A DNA stretch of 64,000 nt from Charina bottae (taxonomy: Eukaryota; Chordata; Lepidosauria; Squamata; Charinaidae). Made by a program: the position numbers and the translations under genes. Below are positions 20,917-31,184 of the stretch, in pieces. The DNA is taken from NCBI GenBank assembly GCA_023362775.1, contig JALMGJ010000006.1, positions 13,216,501 through 13,280,500 on the forward strand, written 5' to 3'. The number at the start of each line of letters is the position of its first letter. Within the stretch, counting starts at the first letter, position 1. Under the pieces are notes generated by a model that was not told the origin of the DNA, made no database searches, and saw nothing but the letters and a program-made list of their open reading frames with translations.

Positions 20917-21254
20917 GGCGTGGTGGCTCAGTGGGTAAGATGCCAGGCTTGTCAATCGGAAGATCGCAAGTTCGGAGGTTCAAGACCCTAGCCCCGTGTG
21001 ATGGAGTGAGCTCCCGCACTCGCCCCAGCTCTTGCCAACCTAGCAATTTGAAAGCATGCAAATGCAGGTAGATTAATAGGTACCACTTCGGTGGGTAGGT
21101 AACAGTGTTCCGTGCGCGTCATGCAGCCACATGACTGTGGAAGCGTCTTCGGACAACGCTGGCATTTCGGTTAACAAATGGAGATGAGCACTGGCCCCTA
21201 GAGTCGGACATGACTGCACAACTGTGCAGGGGGAACCTTTACCTTTACTTTTTT
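20917..21254 (+). mobile_element. Sauria SINE (tRNA-derived, BovB-mobilised type)
   Basis: A tRNA-like head with A box 'GTGGCTCAGTGGG' and B box 'AGGTTCAAGACCC', a body ('AATAGGTACCACTTC', 'GCCACATGACTGTGGAAGCG') and a tail with 'CTAGAGTCGGACATGACTG' ending in CTTTAC repeats. An exact 13-bp duplication ACCAATATGTAGG flanks it (20904-20916 and 21255-21267). The structure matches squamate Sauria SINEs, which use BovB enzymes. Other copies are at 22536, 31185 and 50383. Confidence 0.93.
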
Positions 21255-21267
21255 ACCAATATGTAGG

Positions 21268-21544
21268 AAATATTTTGCTGGCCTCTGCCAGTGGCAAAAT
21301 ATTAATTTAGTTAATCTAGAAAATATTAATATGTACTCTGTTTTTTTGCTGTGTCTTATTTTGTGACGTCCTTTGGACGGCATCCAAAACTGAAAAGGCT
21401 GTTCAGACATTTTTGGGTCAGCTTCCTTGAGTCTTTTAAGAGTAGGCGGTGTGTGCATTTGCAAAATAAATATATACATCAGTAAATAGTGGATAGTGTG
21501 CAAGCTGCCCAAGGATTCTTTCAACAGGGGTTAAAATGCACTAA
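21268..21544. other. No recognised feature
   Basis: A minus-strand ORF extends into the SINE and is not convincing. Confidence 0.4.
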
Positions 21545-21792
21545 TGTCCTGACTTCAAGTGAAGGAACACGCTGAGACTTGGTGTAAAGGCTCTAGTGTT
21601 TTATTGTTCTACTCTGCTAGACAGAATCCAGCTAAACTAAAATGAGTTAGTGATGCTCAGAGAAAAGGCCCAAGAAACTAGGGCGGGCCCTTCTTTAGCC
21701 TCTTGGGAGGAAAGCAAAGCAATTCAGTACTGCGCATGCATTTATCCCCCTGGAGGGAGCCACCTCCTTCTTCACCAGTTATCTCCCTGACA
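21545..21792 (-). mobile_element. Short solo LTR
   Basis: The plus strand starts TGTCCTGACTTC and ends TCCCTGACA, so the element has TG...CA ends. AATAAA on the minus strand lies at 21600-21605, giving the orientation. Flanks ACTAA and GCTAA agree at four of five positions, close to a 5-bp duplication. At 248 bp it is short. Its terminal TGTC...GACA resembles the longer LTR at 33154. Confidence 0.6.
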
Positions 21793-22084
21793 GCTAAATA
21801 ATGAACTCAACAGCCTATCTGAACAGCTGCCACAAATAAATACATACAGTACCATAGGTGCATTTCCACAATGCTTAGTAATTGCTGCCAATGTTGCAAT
21901 TATGGGATTAATATGAAGGACCCTCTTTGCCAGCAAAATAGATGACACTTTTGTTAACCAGAGCATTTAGGCTGAAGGGCCAACTCCGTTTTATGCACAA
22001 TAATTAGTGCATGAAAACTTGTTGATTTCCCTCAATTGATTCTGTGCAAAACTAAAGAGAAGGAATGGAGCAGGGCTGTCTGCA
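21793..22084. other. No recognised feature
   Basis: Unique sequence. Confidence 0.4.
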
Positions 22085-22245
22085 AGGTTTTTTTTTTTAC
22101 AAAAATGAGATGGTGGCTGTGACCACCCAATTGAAGCCCTGATCATTTTAAAATTTGTGTTGTGTGAGATATGCAGGAAAAGAAAGTATGAGCTTCAATT
22201 GGGCACTCCTAGTCACCATCTTGACTTTTTTGACACCCATGCCCG
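22085..22245. mobile_element. Inverted-repeat element (TCAAGATGG family)
   Basis: Arms around 'GAGATGGTGGCTGTGACCAC' and 'GTCACCATCTTGACTTTTTT', with 'TTGAAGCCCTG' inside. Related to the copies at 27405 and 28785. No clear target duplication was read. Confidence 0.6.
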
Positions 22246-22535
22246 GCAGAAACTCCTGGAGGGAGGAATATAACTGATGTTTGTTTTTCTAATCTTGTCA
22301 AGAGCAGATGCCATGGTGTGTAAACAAGAGGTTTTGCTATAAGATATATCTACTGAAATAAGCATCCTTTGGAGCAGAGCTTTCCAAACTTTTCACGTTG
22401 GTGACACACTTTTTAGACATGCATCATTTCGCGACACAGTAATTCAGTTTTACTAGCAAACTGGAGGTTAAACTAACCCCTTATAAGAGATACGGACACA
22501 TACATAAATTGTAATAGGGAAATGTATGGGGACAC

Positions 22536-22900
22536 GGGGCGTGGTGGCTCAGCGGGTAAGACGCCAGGGGCGTGGTGGCTCAGCGGGTAAGACGCCAGGC
22601 TTGTTGATCGGAAGATTGCAAGTTCGGAGGTTCGAATCCCTAGCCCTGCGTGCAGAGTGAGCTCCTGCATTAGCTCCAGCTCTTGCCAACCTAGCAATTC
22701 GAAAGCATGTAAATGCAAGTAGATTAATAGGTACCACTTCAGTGGGTAGGTAACAGCGTTCCGCGCGTGTCATGCGGCCACATGACCGTGGAAGCGTCTT
22801 CGGACAACGCTGGCTCTTTGGCTAACAAACGGAGATGAGCACCGGCCCCTAGAGTCGGACACGACTGCACAAATGTGCGGGGGGGTACCTTTACCTTTTT
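22536..22900 (+). mobile_element. Sauria SINE with duplicated head
   Basis: Same structure as 20917 but the first 31 bp ('GGGCGTGGTGGCTCAGCGGG' onward, to GCCAG) occur twice in tandem. Flanked by an exact 10-bp duplication ATGGGGACAC (22526-22535 and 22901-22910). It inserted into the hAT element just inside its terminus. Confidence 0.92.
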
Positions 22901-23069
22901 ATGGGGACACGACATATCTCATGAAAATCTTTCATTTATATTTTTAAAAATATATGATTTGTAAGATAATACAGTACATTTCCAAGATTGTTGTCATTTA
23001 TGAGTAACAATATGTAAATATGTGCAAGAATTAAAATTTTTTGAATAACACCAATAACTACTTAACATT

Positions 23070-24926
23070 TTAATGAGATGTATGAGGTTGATGGGATGAA
23101 CACAGCTTTTGAATAATTGGTGGAATATTAGATAAAGACACTTGCATTTCATCATCAAGCATTTTTAAGCTTCCACGTTCCAGTGTCTTTAAGTTTGTCA
23201 TCATTGAAAAGGATACTTCACAAATGTATGTAGTAGAAAACTGCAGAAGAATTTTTAACATGTTTTTACCTATGTTTGGATGCATTTTTGAAATGCAAAT
23301 CCAAAAGCTGTCTAAGTCACCCTCTTCATACATCATTAACAGACTTTGATCATTTTTTATTTCAGCTAATTCTTCTTCTTCAATAAGTGAAAAGTTCCTC
23401 ATTGCAGTTGAAAGAAATGGATTTCTGATCCAATCATAGTCTTGGACTTCAACATTTGGGAAGTAATTATGAACTTTCTCTCCGAGCAATATTAAATGGT
23501 CAACAATTAGCGAGCTGATATCACATTTTAGCTCGCACTCAGCAGTTTTGGAAAACATTTCAAAATTTCCTTCTTTCACTTTCCTTTTCCAAATTGCTAT
23601 TTTGTCTCTCATAGCACACATTTTATCTACCGCTGTTAAGATATTTTCTCCATTTCCTTGCATACTGGTGTTTATTTTATTCAAATGTTCAAATATGTCA
23701 GCAAGATATGCCAATTTTGTGCACCAAAGTTTGTTTTGAATTATATTGCAGAATTCATTTTGCTGATTTTCCTCAAAAACTTCAAGCATCGTTTCCCTCA
23801 ATTCGTATACACGACAAAGCACTCGACCTCTTGAGAGCCAACAAATCTCTGTGTGTAGTGGAAGCTTTTTAAACCTTGCCCCCATTTCTTCACAAATATA
23901 AGCAAATAATCTTGATTTAAGAGGTCTACTTTTAATGTAATTGACCATTTGAAACACTTTGTCCATAACTTTTCTTAATTCATTTCCAATGGTTTGTGCG
24001 ACTAGTGCTTCGCAATGTAAAAAGCAATGAGTAATTATAATATTTTCATTCTTTTTCTTTGCTAAAGCTATAAAACCTTTTGTTGAACCAACCATTGAGG
24101 GTGCGCCATCTGTGCATATTCCTACACAATTTAACCATTGCAAATTATTTTCCTTCATGAAGCAATCTAAAGTTTTAAATATATCTTCACCTCTAGTTCT
24201 CATTGGAAGTTCTAGACAACACAAGAATTGCTCAATAATTCTGTCAGTATGAATGAAACGTATAAAAACCAATAATTGTGCTAACCCACTGACATCTGTT
24301 GATTTGTCTAATTGCAATGTAAAGATCATATTATTGTCTTGAAAAATATCCTTCATTTGCAGCTTAATGTCATCAGACATGTCTTGAATACATCTTCCAA
24401 TCGTGTTATATGCCAAAGGGATTTTATCACACCAAGATTCCTTTATGATGGTTTCGGCAATAGTGTGTGGGTCCTTGTTTTTGGCAATTATTTGAGCAAC
24501 CAAGTAACTTGCCTTTTGAGCTTTCTCTGATGTCTTCATTCTCTTTGTGAATGATGCAGACTGTTTCTTTATAGATTTTGAAAGCTCAATAAAGTATTGT
24601 ACTGGTTTTCCTGACAAATGACTGTGTTTTGAGGTAAAATGGCGCTTTAATTTGTTTGGTACCATACTTTCATTTGCAAGTATATCCCCACAAACTAAAC
24701 ACTCGGGACAAGGATTGTTTTCATTACCAGAAAAAGTTAACCTCAGTTTCATATAATCTTTACTGTATGAACGAGGCTTGGAAAATTTTCCTTTACACTT
24801 CTTACGTACTAATACAGACCATTCAACAGTTGATTCTTCCGTAGTTTCCTCTATAGCCCCTACATTTTGTTCATCGCAAACGTCATCTTCACCAGCTTTT
24901 CTTTTCTTAATTAGAAACTTATCCAT
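23070..24926 (-). CDS. Intact hAT transposase, Buster/ZBED5-like (618 codons)
   Basis: An uninterrupted frame of 618 codons, a normal length for this group. A BED-type zinc finger lies at about residues 73-104 (C76, C79, H95, H101). The RNase H-like catalytic core shows D207 in 'LQLDKSTD', D273 in 'CTDGAPSM' and E570 in 'TTYICEVSFS', with the conserved 'THCFLHCEAL' near 299-308. 'EICWLSRGR' at 360-368 has C where relatives usually have R. The C-terminal part ends '...PPIIQKLCS'. It resembles the vertebrate host protein ZBED5, itself derived from a Buster transposase. The protein would bind the CAGAGCTTTCC termini and cut in the nucleus. The start follows conserved 'MDKFL'. Whether it is expressed or domesticated is unknown. 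Confidence 0.9.
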   Translation of the reverse strand: MDKFLIKKRKAGEDDVCDEQNVGAIEETTEESTVEWSVLVRKKCKGKFSKPRSYSKDYMKLRLTFSGNENNPCPECLVCGDILANESMVPNKLKRHFTSKHSHLSGKPVQYFIELSKSIKKQSASFTKRMKTSEKAQKASYLVAQIIAKNKDPHTIAETIIKESWCDKIPLAYNTIGRCIQDMSDDIKLQMKDIFQDNNMIFTLQLDKSTDVSGLAQLLVFIRFIHTDRIIEQFLCCLELPMRTRGEDIFKTLDCFMKENNLQWLNCVGICTDGAPSMVGSTKGFIALAKKKNENIIITHCFLHCEALVAQTIGNELRKVMDKVFQMVNYIKSRPLKSRLFAYICEEMGARFKKLPLHTEICWLSRGRVLCRVYELRETMLEVFEENQQNEFCNIIQNKLWCTKLAYLADIFEHLNKINTSMQGNGENILTAVDKMCAMRDKIAIWKRKVKEGNFEMFSKTAECELKCDISSLIVDHLILLGEKVHNYFPNVEVQDYDWIRNPFLSTAMRNFSLIEEEELAEIKNDQSLLMMYEEGDLDSFWICISKMHPNIGKNMLKILLQFSTTYICEVSFSMMTNLKTLERGSLKMLDDEMQVSLSNIPPIIQKLCSSHQPHTSH

Positions 24927-25129
24927 TTTAGGGGTAATTCAGCTGCAATTGGTTACAAGTCAAGGCTTGGCAGAGTTCGCACTGGGTACAAGGCAAGCCT
25001 TGGCAAGGAGTACCTGTGTGGCTGTCAGCGAGGTTGGAGAGCTGAGTACTTACAAGACAGCAAGCAAGGTCAAGGCAGACTCAGCCACGGAATTCCCTGA
25101 AGCAGCCAGACACATGTCAGGCACTAGGA

Positions 25130-25700
25130 CCTACGCGGAAGCCAGCAGGCTCAGGAAGTAGTCTTTTAAAAAGTAGTCTTTGGAGGCAGCTGCGACAGTG
25201 TGGTGCAGCAGCAGCAGCGGCGATTCTGAAGGCAGCGAGCTGGATCGATGGGGCTGGGTTAGAACCGGCGACAGGCAGAGAAGGTGCAGGAAGGCTGGGT
25301 ACAGCGGAGGAGGAAGGAGGTTCCACGGTGCTCCCAAGCTCGAGTTCTGCAGAGGCTTCGGCTGGAGGCAAGAGAAGAGGCTGGGAGAAGGAATCTAGTG
25401 AACGGTTGTCCCCGACAACCCGTTCCTCCTTTGGCCGTCTTCTTAACTTCTTTTCTTCCCGCTGTTTTGGTTTAGAAGCCAATCCGCTTGCTTTCCATTT
25501 GTCACCCTTTTTTGCCCTTCTTTCTACGGCGCTGATAGGTGGTAGCGGCTCCACCCTTTGATCACCGCCCATCAGTTGTTCTTGGTTTTCCTGCTCTGGG
25601 TTTCCCGCTGCATTGAGCTCTGTAGCAACTTTCCTGCCATTGCTGCTGAGCTCCCCCTCCTTCAACTCTGAGTCAGACTCTATTCTGTAAAGTGTGCAAA
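25130..25700 (-). other. GC-rich module related to the LTR at 33154
   Basis: On the minus strand the order is an acidic codon stretch, 'PPISAVERRAKK', lysine/arginine-rich sequence, 'GDNRS', then alanine/proline-rich codons, all in one open frame of 208 codons (25117-25743). This is the same order as at 13496 and in the LTR at 33154. The DNA carries 'CCTATCAGCGC' and 'CGGTTGTC' motifs shared by these copies. It lies upstream of the hAT transposase and could be an LTR fragment or an acquired promoter. The alanine run is a GCA/GCN repeat. Confidence 0.5.
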
Positions 25701-25835
25701 TGGTGATCACATGACAGCGGGATGCTGTGACGGTCATAAGCACGAGGACTGGTGGTAAAGTTACTTTTTCAGTGCTGTCATAACTGAACAGTTGCTAAAC
25801 AGGGCAGTCGTTAAGCCAGGACTACCTGTATGCAA
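25690..25835 (-). mobile_element. Foldback DNA transposon fragment (AGGTAGTCCTGGCTTA type)
   Basis: The minus strand reads 'CAGGTAGTCCTGGCTTAACG', 'GGTAAAGTTAC' in reverse, and 'CATGTGATCACCATTTGCA', the familiar pattern of a reptile miniature DNA element with 'AGTCCTCGACTTACGACC' termini. Only one end is clear. Superfamily uncertain. Confidence 0.55.
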
Positions 25836-25839
25836 AGGT

Positions 25840-26315
25840 TAATGCCTCCTTCTGAATGTGTGTGTATGGCAAAATAGCTGTTTTCTGTGCCTGTGTCCCA
25901 ACTGAGCCCTCTTGTTGCTGTAAACATTTTTCTTTGTTAGTGCTGGCAAAAAGTACTTGTTCCTTTTAAGGATGGGACTGTCAGACGCTACCAAAGATAG
26001 AAGGAGGAGACTGTCACAGAAGATTGTCTTTTTTTTTTTACAAGCATAGTAGTAGCAGAAAAGCACCACATGATGTCAAATCATCCTCTGCTTAATTTTA
26101 GAGGTGTAGTTCAGATAGGGAGCTGTGCAATGGTGCATCACTATGATTGGGAGTAGCAGCGTCCTGCTTGAGGCAGAGACTCTATGGGGAGATGCAGCAT
26201 TGTAAGCCTGTGCTAACTCTTCACTTAGTTTGATTTTGTTTTCATGGAAAATGGAGAATGCCTTTTGCAGGCATGAGATCCAAAGCAAAGGCTTTGTTCT
26301 ACAGAGTGAGACACA
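25840..26315. other. No recognised feature
   Basis: Unique sequence up to the RTE LINE tail. Confidence 0.4.
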
Positions 26316-26806
26316 TTGATTGATTGATTGATTGATTGAGTGCCATCAAGTCGTTTTTTACTCCTAGCGACCACATAGATAGATTTTCTCCATGACAATC
26401 TACCCCTAACCTGTTCTTTCAGGTCTCCCAATGGTGCACTCATCCCCCCTGTAACTGAGTTCAACCATCTTGCTGCTGGTCGTTCCCTTCTTCTCTTTCC
26501 TTCCACCTTCCCCAGTATTAGAGCTTTTTCCAGAGAGCTAGGTCTTCATATAATGTGTCCAAAGTAGGATAATTTGAGCCTGGCTAGTTGTGCCTCGAGT
26601 GAGAACTCTGGGTTGATTTGTTTGATTGTCTATTTGTTTTCTTGGCGGTCCATGGTATTCTCAGGAGTCTCGTCCAACAATGAAGTTCAAAGGCATCAAC
26701 ACTCTTCCTATCCCGCTTCTTGAAAGTCCAACTTTCACTTCCATAGAGTGTCATAGGGAATACCTTAGCTTGCATGATTCTCATCTTTGTAGATAGAGAC
26801 ATATCA
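26316..26806 (-). mobile_element. RTE-type LINE, C-terminal end with (TGAT)n tail
   Basis: The minus strand encodes broken pieces of an RTE C-terminus: 'MSLSTKMRIMQAKVFPMTLY', 'GSESWTFKK', 'DAFELHCW', 'RIPWTAKKTN', 'EGKRRRERPAARWLNSV'. The 3' tail is an ATCA/TGAT repeat at 26316-26340. It is related to but distinct from BovB, which has a different tail. Copies of this family are also at 29300/31908 and 37987. Confidence 0.88.
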
Positions 26807-26809
26807 TGA

Positions 26810-27404
26810 CATTTGAATATCAGAGTGAAATACAGGCTGATATTAATCTTCTCAGTGATGTCACTGTTGGACTACTTTCCTCTTTGCAGTCTGGACTGGA
26901 AGCCGTTAATCCAAGGGATGGGAATCCTAGAGGTCTGGATAATGTCTTTGTGAGTATGTTAGACCATTTTAGGCACCTGAGTTATCTTAGTTATTTTGCT
27001 GTTATTCTGTATTTTTGTTGAGAGAGTACAGTTCTTCTTTCCTTGTTTTATTCTGTTCTGGGCCACACAGAGTACTTTGGGACAGCGTTGGCTTATTAAA
27101 GTTGTTAAATAAAATACAAAACAAATATTTTTATTCATTAGGAGGAAGTAAAAGTTCCACAACATCAACAGAAGAGTGCTGGCGGACAACCCCTCCCACT
27201 GCCCAATTAGAGCTATTCTGATTTGGGAGCTGTTTTCCCAAGAATCACATTCAAATCTCTCCTTGCTCCTGTACACTTTTCTTTTTAATAAAATGGCCAC
27301 ACGGCATGCTGTAGCCAATATTTAATGCAGAGTATCCTAAAGAAACAGCTGGGACTGCAAGGTTTAGCTTGCAATCTTAAGGCACCAGGGCTGGTCAACC
27401 CAAA
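26810..27404. other. No recognised feature
   Basis: Short ORFs without family signal. Confidence 0.4.
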
Positions 27405-27510
27405 CACCTCTGCCAGGGGTGTCCACGGGGGTGGGGCTGGGGGTCAAAAAAGTCAAGACGGCGGCCACATCCATGTGATTGAAGCCCTGCCCTTTTTTAC
27501 CTGCATGGTT
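27405..27510. mobile_element. Half of an inverted-repeat element (TCAAGATGG family)
   Basis: 'GGTCAAAAAAGTCAAGACGG', 'CCATGTGATTGAAGCCCTGC' correspond to one arm of the copy at 28785. Confidence 0.55.
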
Positions 27511-27514
27511 TATA

Positions 27515-28780
27515 GAAGAAGCTTGTCTCAATCTGTCTGTTAATGGCCAAAAGGGGCAAAGAATCCTAAGGACATCCTCCATCATCACACACCTATTAAC
27601 CAAGATAAAGAGGAACCATCAAGAAAGAAACTATACCCTAATCAAGGCTGGTAGGACAAGCTACCATTTAGAAACAAATAGCAGATTTCACTTCCCTCCC
27701 CATACACTGATGTTGTTACCTAGCCTGGTAATGCAATGTCTGCCAGAAGAAAAGCAAGCCCAGAGAACACCAACAATTCAACCCTGAGCTACATATATTC
27801 TCCAGCATTGCAATACTCTACCTCTTCTTCTCATCTCTTACCTCCCGTCCCATCTCCAGGGATCATATTTCCTTTAATTCCTTTCACAGCTGTTCTAACT
27901 CCTTGCCCCAATTCATTTGCACCAAAACGGTAACTCTCCCCAATTCTAATAGCAACCAAGGGTTGCATGCAGGACAGGTGATCTAGGAGACAATCCCCTT
28001 GTATTTCCACTGAAAATTTTGCCACTGAAATTTGGCTGCAAACTAATTGAATTTCAGTGGCGTGGCTTTAGGCTTTTCTGCTGGAGGGTGGGTTGATGCC
28101 TCTAAAAGTAGAAATGAAAGCCGTTTGCTTCCCTGAGACCCACTTCCATTTCTACCCTTTGGTTTGCAGAACAAAAAAAGCAAAAAATGAAGAATGAGCC
28201 CCCCAAACTGCATTTATGTATTTTAAAAAGGATGTTAAGACAGTTTTAGGATATATGCCACTTTTTTTTTTAATGCCTCCTGCCTCAAAATGATAGAAAT
28301 CCAGTATGATGATTTTTACTAATGGCAATGCCAAAATTCAGCATCATGAGTCAGAGGGGCTGGGATAGAGAGGGTATCACTGAATAGAATTTCTTACTTC
28401 TGCCTTAAAATATCTTGCCGGCTTCTTCTCTGCCTGCCTTCAGACATCTATTAATTAATCTATGTTATAATGGCAATTTTCCTTTGGTCTAGGTAATATG
28501 TACTCTTTTTTAGAGGTTTGATCCTGTGTTAAGTTTTCCCTTTTGCAATTTTATAGGGCTGTTTTTATTTATTGTGTCAATTAATATAAATGTATATTTA
28601 AATAGTCATTTGAAATGAATAAACTAACACAGAGATTCTATTTTGTCTTTATTGCAAAATTTGTTAAGATAAATTAAAAACTATTTGTTAAAATGCAACA
28701 TTAAGTCTTCCAGTCACAAATAAAAGGTGAATTCTTTCTGTTACTCTCAGTTTAGTTTCTTCTGAATACAGGCATTCATG
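27515..28780. other. Unique sequence, no gene recognised
   Basis: AT-rich with short ORFs of no recognisable family. Confidence 0.45.
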
Positions 28781-28784
28781 GGAA

Positions 28785-28925
28785 AGGCGTCAAAGAAGTC
28801 AAGATGGTGGCTGTGACCATGTGATTGAAGCCCCACCCCTTTTTGCAATGCACATAAATAGGGCGGGGCTTTGATTGCACAATCACAGCTTCCATCTTGA
28901 ATTTTTTTTTACTCCTCCCCTCCAG
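28785..28925. mobile_element. Inverted-repeat element (TCAAGATGG family)
   Basis: Arms 'GTCAAGATGGTGGCTGTGAC'/'GTGATTGAAGCCCCACCC' and 'GGGCGGGGCTTTGATTGCAC'/'CAGCTTCCATCTTGAA'. A clear foldback of about 140 bp. Confidence 0.65.
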
Positions 28926-29299
28926 AGGTTCTGCAAGAGGATAAAGCATATGAATTTTTTGTGCCCTTACCTGTCTTCTCTCACTGTTTCATCACTGAAA
29001 CAGGGCAGGTGAAAAGAAACCAGTAAAAAGGAAAGGAGTAAAAGCAGGGCCAGATGTAGACATTGGCAAGAGCCCAGAAATGCTAACAACTGGTAGCAGC
29101 CCTCGTATGCACATTTTTCACCTATATTAGGATCTATAGATGACTATCAACTTTATTTAAATCTGGTCAATGACCAGCAAGGTAAAAAAAGAAAAACTCA
29201 GAAGCAATTGCAGCGTAACAGTCCTATAAAACCTAAAAATTTAGATTAAAAACCAGCATAAGGTAGAAACTGGGTAAAAATACAGTAAATATACTGCAG

Positions 29300-29759
29300 A
29301 CTAGCACTTGGTAGAGCAGCCATGAAGGCCTTGGAAAAGCTATTCAAATGCCGTGATGTGTCTATACCAGGGGTGGGGAACCTTTTTTCTGCCAAGGGCC
29401 ATTTGGATATTTATAACCAGGGACCGAGGGGGTGGGGGGCGGGGTGGGGTTTCTGGGATTTCCACAGACCGGGGGCCGGAGTTTGCAGGCGGGAGCCAAT
29501 CACAAGCACTGGGGGGCGGAGTTTGCGGGTGGGAGCCAATCGCGTGGAAGGGGCAGGGTTTGCGGGTAGGAGCCCCACAGGACTTAGGCGGGAGCCCCGC
29601 GGGCCTTATATGGCCCGCAGGCCTGACGTTGCCCACCCCTGGTCTATACCTATAAAGATCAGAATCTTGCAAGCCATGGTATTCCCTGTGACACTCTATG
29701 GAAGTGAAAGTTGGACTTCGAATGCTTTTGAAGTTTGGAATTGGAAAAGACTCATGAGA
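29300..29759 (+). mobile_element. RTE-type LINE, part 1 of a split copy
   Basis: Forward peptide pieces 'MKALEKLFKCRDVSI', then after the hAT insertion 'PIKIRILQAMVFPVTLYGSE' and 'SWTSNAFEVWNW'. The same element continues at 31908. Two later insertions split it: a hAT at 29368 and an L1-like element at 29760. Confidence 0.88.
29368..29641. mobile_element. hAT miniature element (CAGGGGTGGGGAACC family)
   Basis: Termini CAGGGGTGGGGAACCTTTTT and GTTGCCCACCCCTG, with an exact 8-bp duplication GTCTATAC (29360-29367 and 29642-29649). Inside are two and a half copies of the 'GTTTGCAGGCGGGAGCCAAT' minisatellite unit also found at 39155 and 48885. Confidence 0.92.
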
Positions 29760-30451
29760 TGGCTTCCGGTGGGAATATGGCAGACTGAGCAGCTTTGCCC
29801 GCGAGCCCTGCGGGCAGAACTGGCATTGTGGCAGTTTTTTCGGGCACAGGCTGGTTTCTCTTGTAGCCCAGAATGTTTTTCTGGATCAAGGAAACGCTGG
29901 AATCGACCCATTTGTCCTCCAGACAGTGAGTTGTAGCCAGGAGATTGTGGACAGCATGCACGACTGACTGGTAAGACTTCGCCGGGAGGCTGGGATTTCA
30001 TCATTTCTGAGCTGTGCTGCAGCCCTTAAACGGACAGTAAGTCTGGCCACCCATTTCTTAAACACCAAATTTATTGTTTTTTTTCAAGTTTTTTACCCTT
30101 TGAGAGGCTTTTCTACAGAAAGAAGAAGCGGACTCTCTTGGTCCTTATCGTTATTTCTGGACTTTTAACTTTTTAAGTTTTGGCTTGTTTTCCCATCTAA
30201 AGATTAAGGAGGACTGAGAATAAAGAATTGCCTTCCTGTTACTACTTTTGTATTGAATTTGAAGGATTGATATTTCCCTACACGTTGGATTTGTTGCTTG
30301 AATCTTCAGTTTTCTGTTAACTTTCTTTGGGATTTGCTTGTTAATGTACTTTCCCTTGTGCCAATTTCATTCGGAACTTTTCTATTAACCTATTAACTCC
30401 TATCTGCGTGAGTCAAGTATCTAGGGAGCGCCATAATTTACTGCCTGAAAC

Positions 30452-30703
30452 ATGGAAGATAAGGAGGCTTTTTCAGAGTCCTGTTATGTGCCTGAGCAGA
30501 CCTTCAAAGAGATATTTTTAGAGTGTTGTCAACCCATTTTGCAGACTATTCAGGACTTTGGGGAAGAAATTACTTTTAAGCTGTGTTATCTGGTTGAAGA
30601 TGCTATGAAGGAAGATGAAGATTTTAATAAGGATGGAACTGATAGCAAGACTGAAATAATGCCAGACGAAGATTACATTTTGGTGGTGAAGTGGTTAAAG
30701 TGA
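30452..30703 (+). CDS. Short acidic ORF of the L1-like element
   Basis: 83 codons beginning 'MEDKEAFSESC' and ending 'LVVKWLK'. It is acidic (about a quarter D plus E) with predicted helical stretches and no domain I recognise. By position it corresponds to the N-terminal part of an L1 ORF1, which binds the element RNA, but this is inferred only from context. It ends in TGA; the second ORF follows in another frame 60 bp later, so a frameshift or stop may have split one longer protein. Confidence 0.4.
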   Translation: MEDKEAFSESCYVPEQTFKEIFLECCQPILQTIQDFGEEITFKLCYLVEDAMKEDEDFNKDGTDSKTEIMPDEDYILVVKWLK

Positions 30704-30765
30704 CAGTCGGAGCTGCAGTTAAGGAAATACGTTTTTCTGAGGCATTGTTATAGCTTTCTGGGGAA

Positions 30766-30987
30766 TTGTTATGGGAGAGAAGAGAACTGGTTCTGTGGGA
30801 GTTTTTTGGTGAGAAGTTTGAGTTTCTAAGGGGGGCAGTTGAGCTCTTTGATTCTTGCAACAAAATTTTTGCTGAGAAGTCTGAGATTTTAAGGGGGGCA
30901 GTTGGGCTATTTGATTTTTGCAAGAAAGATGCCTTGGGTGTAATAGGGAGATATGTAAATGCTCTGGTATACTTTGAGGTGGGGTAA
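30766..30987 (+). CDS. Second short ORF with an internal duplication
   Basis: 73 codons containing two tandem copies of about 25 residues: 'EKFEFLRGAVELFDSCNKIF' and 'EKSEILRGAVGLFDFCKK'. The DNA repeat is about 75 bp. The heptad-like spacing suggests an amphipathic helix or coiled coil, as in L1 ORF1 proteins whose coiled coils vary in length by such duplications. Function not established. Confidence 0.4.
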   Translation: MLWERRELVLWEFFGEKFEFLRGAVELFDSCNKIFAEKSEILRGAVGLFDFCKKDALGVIGRYVNALVYFEVG

Positions 30988-31184
30988 AATTAAGAATGTG
31001 TAATTGGATTGATAATGAGGTTATTATGATTTCATCTTTCTTTAATGATTTGGATTAAGATTTATTGGATTTTTTAAAGGTTTGTTTGATTTGTAAGATT
31101 TATAAGGTATTCATAAGGTATAATAATAATTGCTTGGTTTTTAGGTTTAATAGGATTAAGATTGTTGTAGCATTATTAATTATA

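Larger units (their letters stand above)
22375..25200 (-). mobile_element. Buster/ZBED5-like hAT transposon, one terminus missing
   Basis: The terminal repeat CAGAGCTTTCCAAAC at 22375 matches the miniature elements at 4022 and 56956 and lies beyond the 3' end of an intact transposase gene. A stretch shared with the 4022 element ('AGGCACTAGGACCT') lies at about 25117-25135, upstream of the transposase start. The expected second terminus TTTGGAAAGCTCTG was not found; the upstream side instead runs into the GC-rich module and another foldback repeat. This copy is therefore probably not mobile itself. A Sauria SINE sits inside at 22536. Confidence 0.85.

Noticed and set aside
25175..25182. CTTTGGAG matching the 8 bp before the hAT end at 22375, a possible target duplication
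   Set aside because: No terminal repeat lies next to it and the surrounding sequence aligns through it with the miniature element at 4022, so the match is coincidental.
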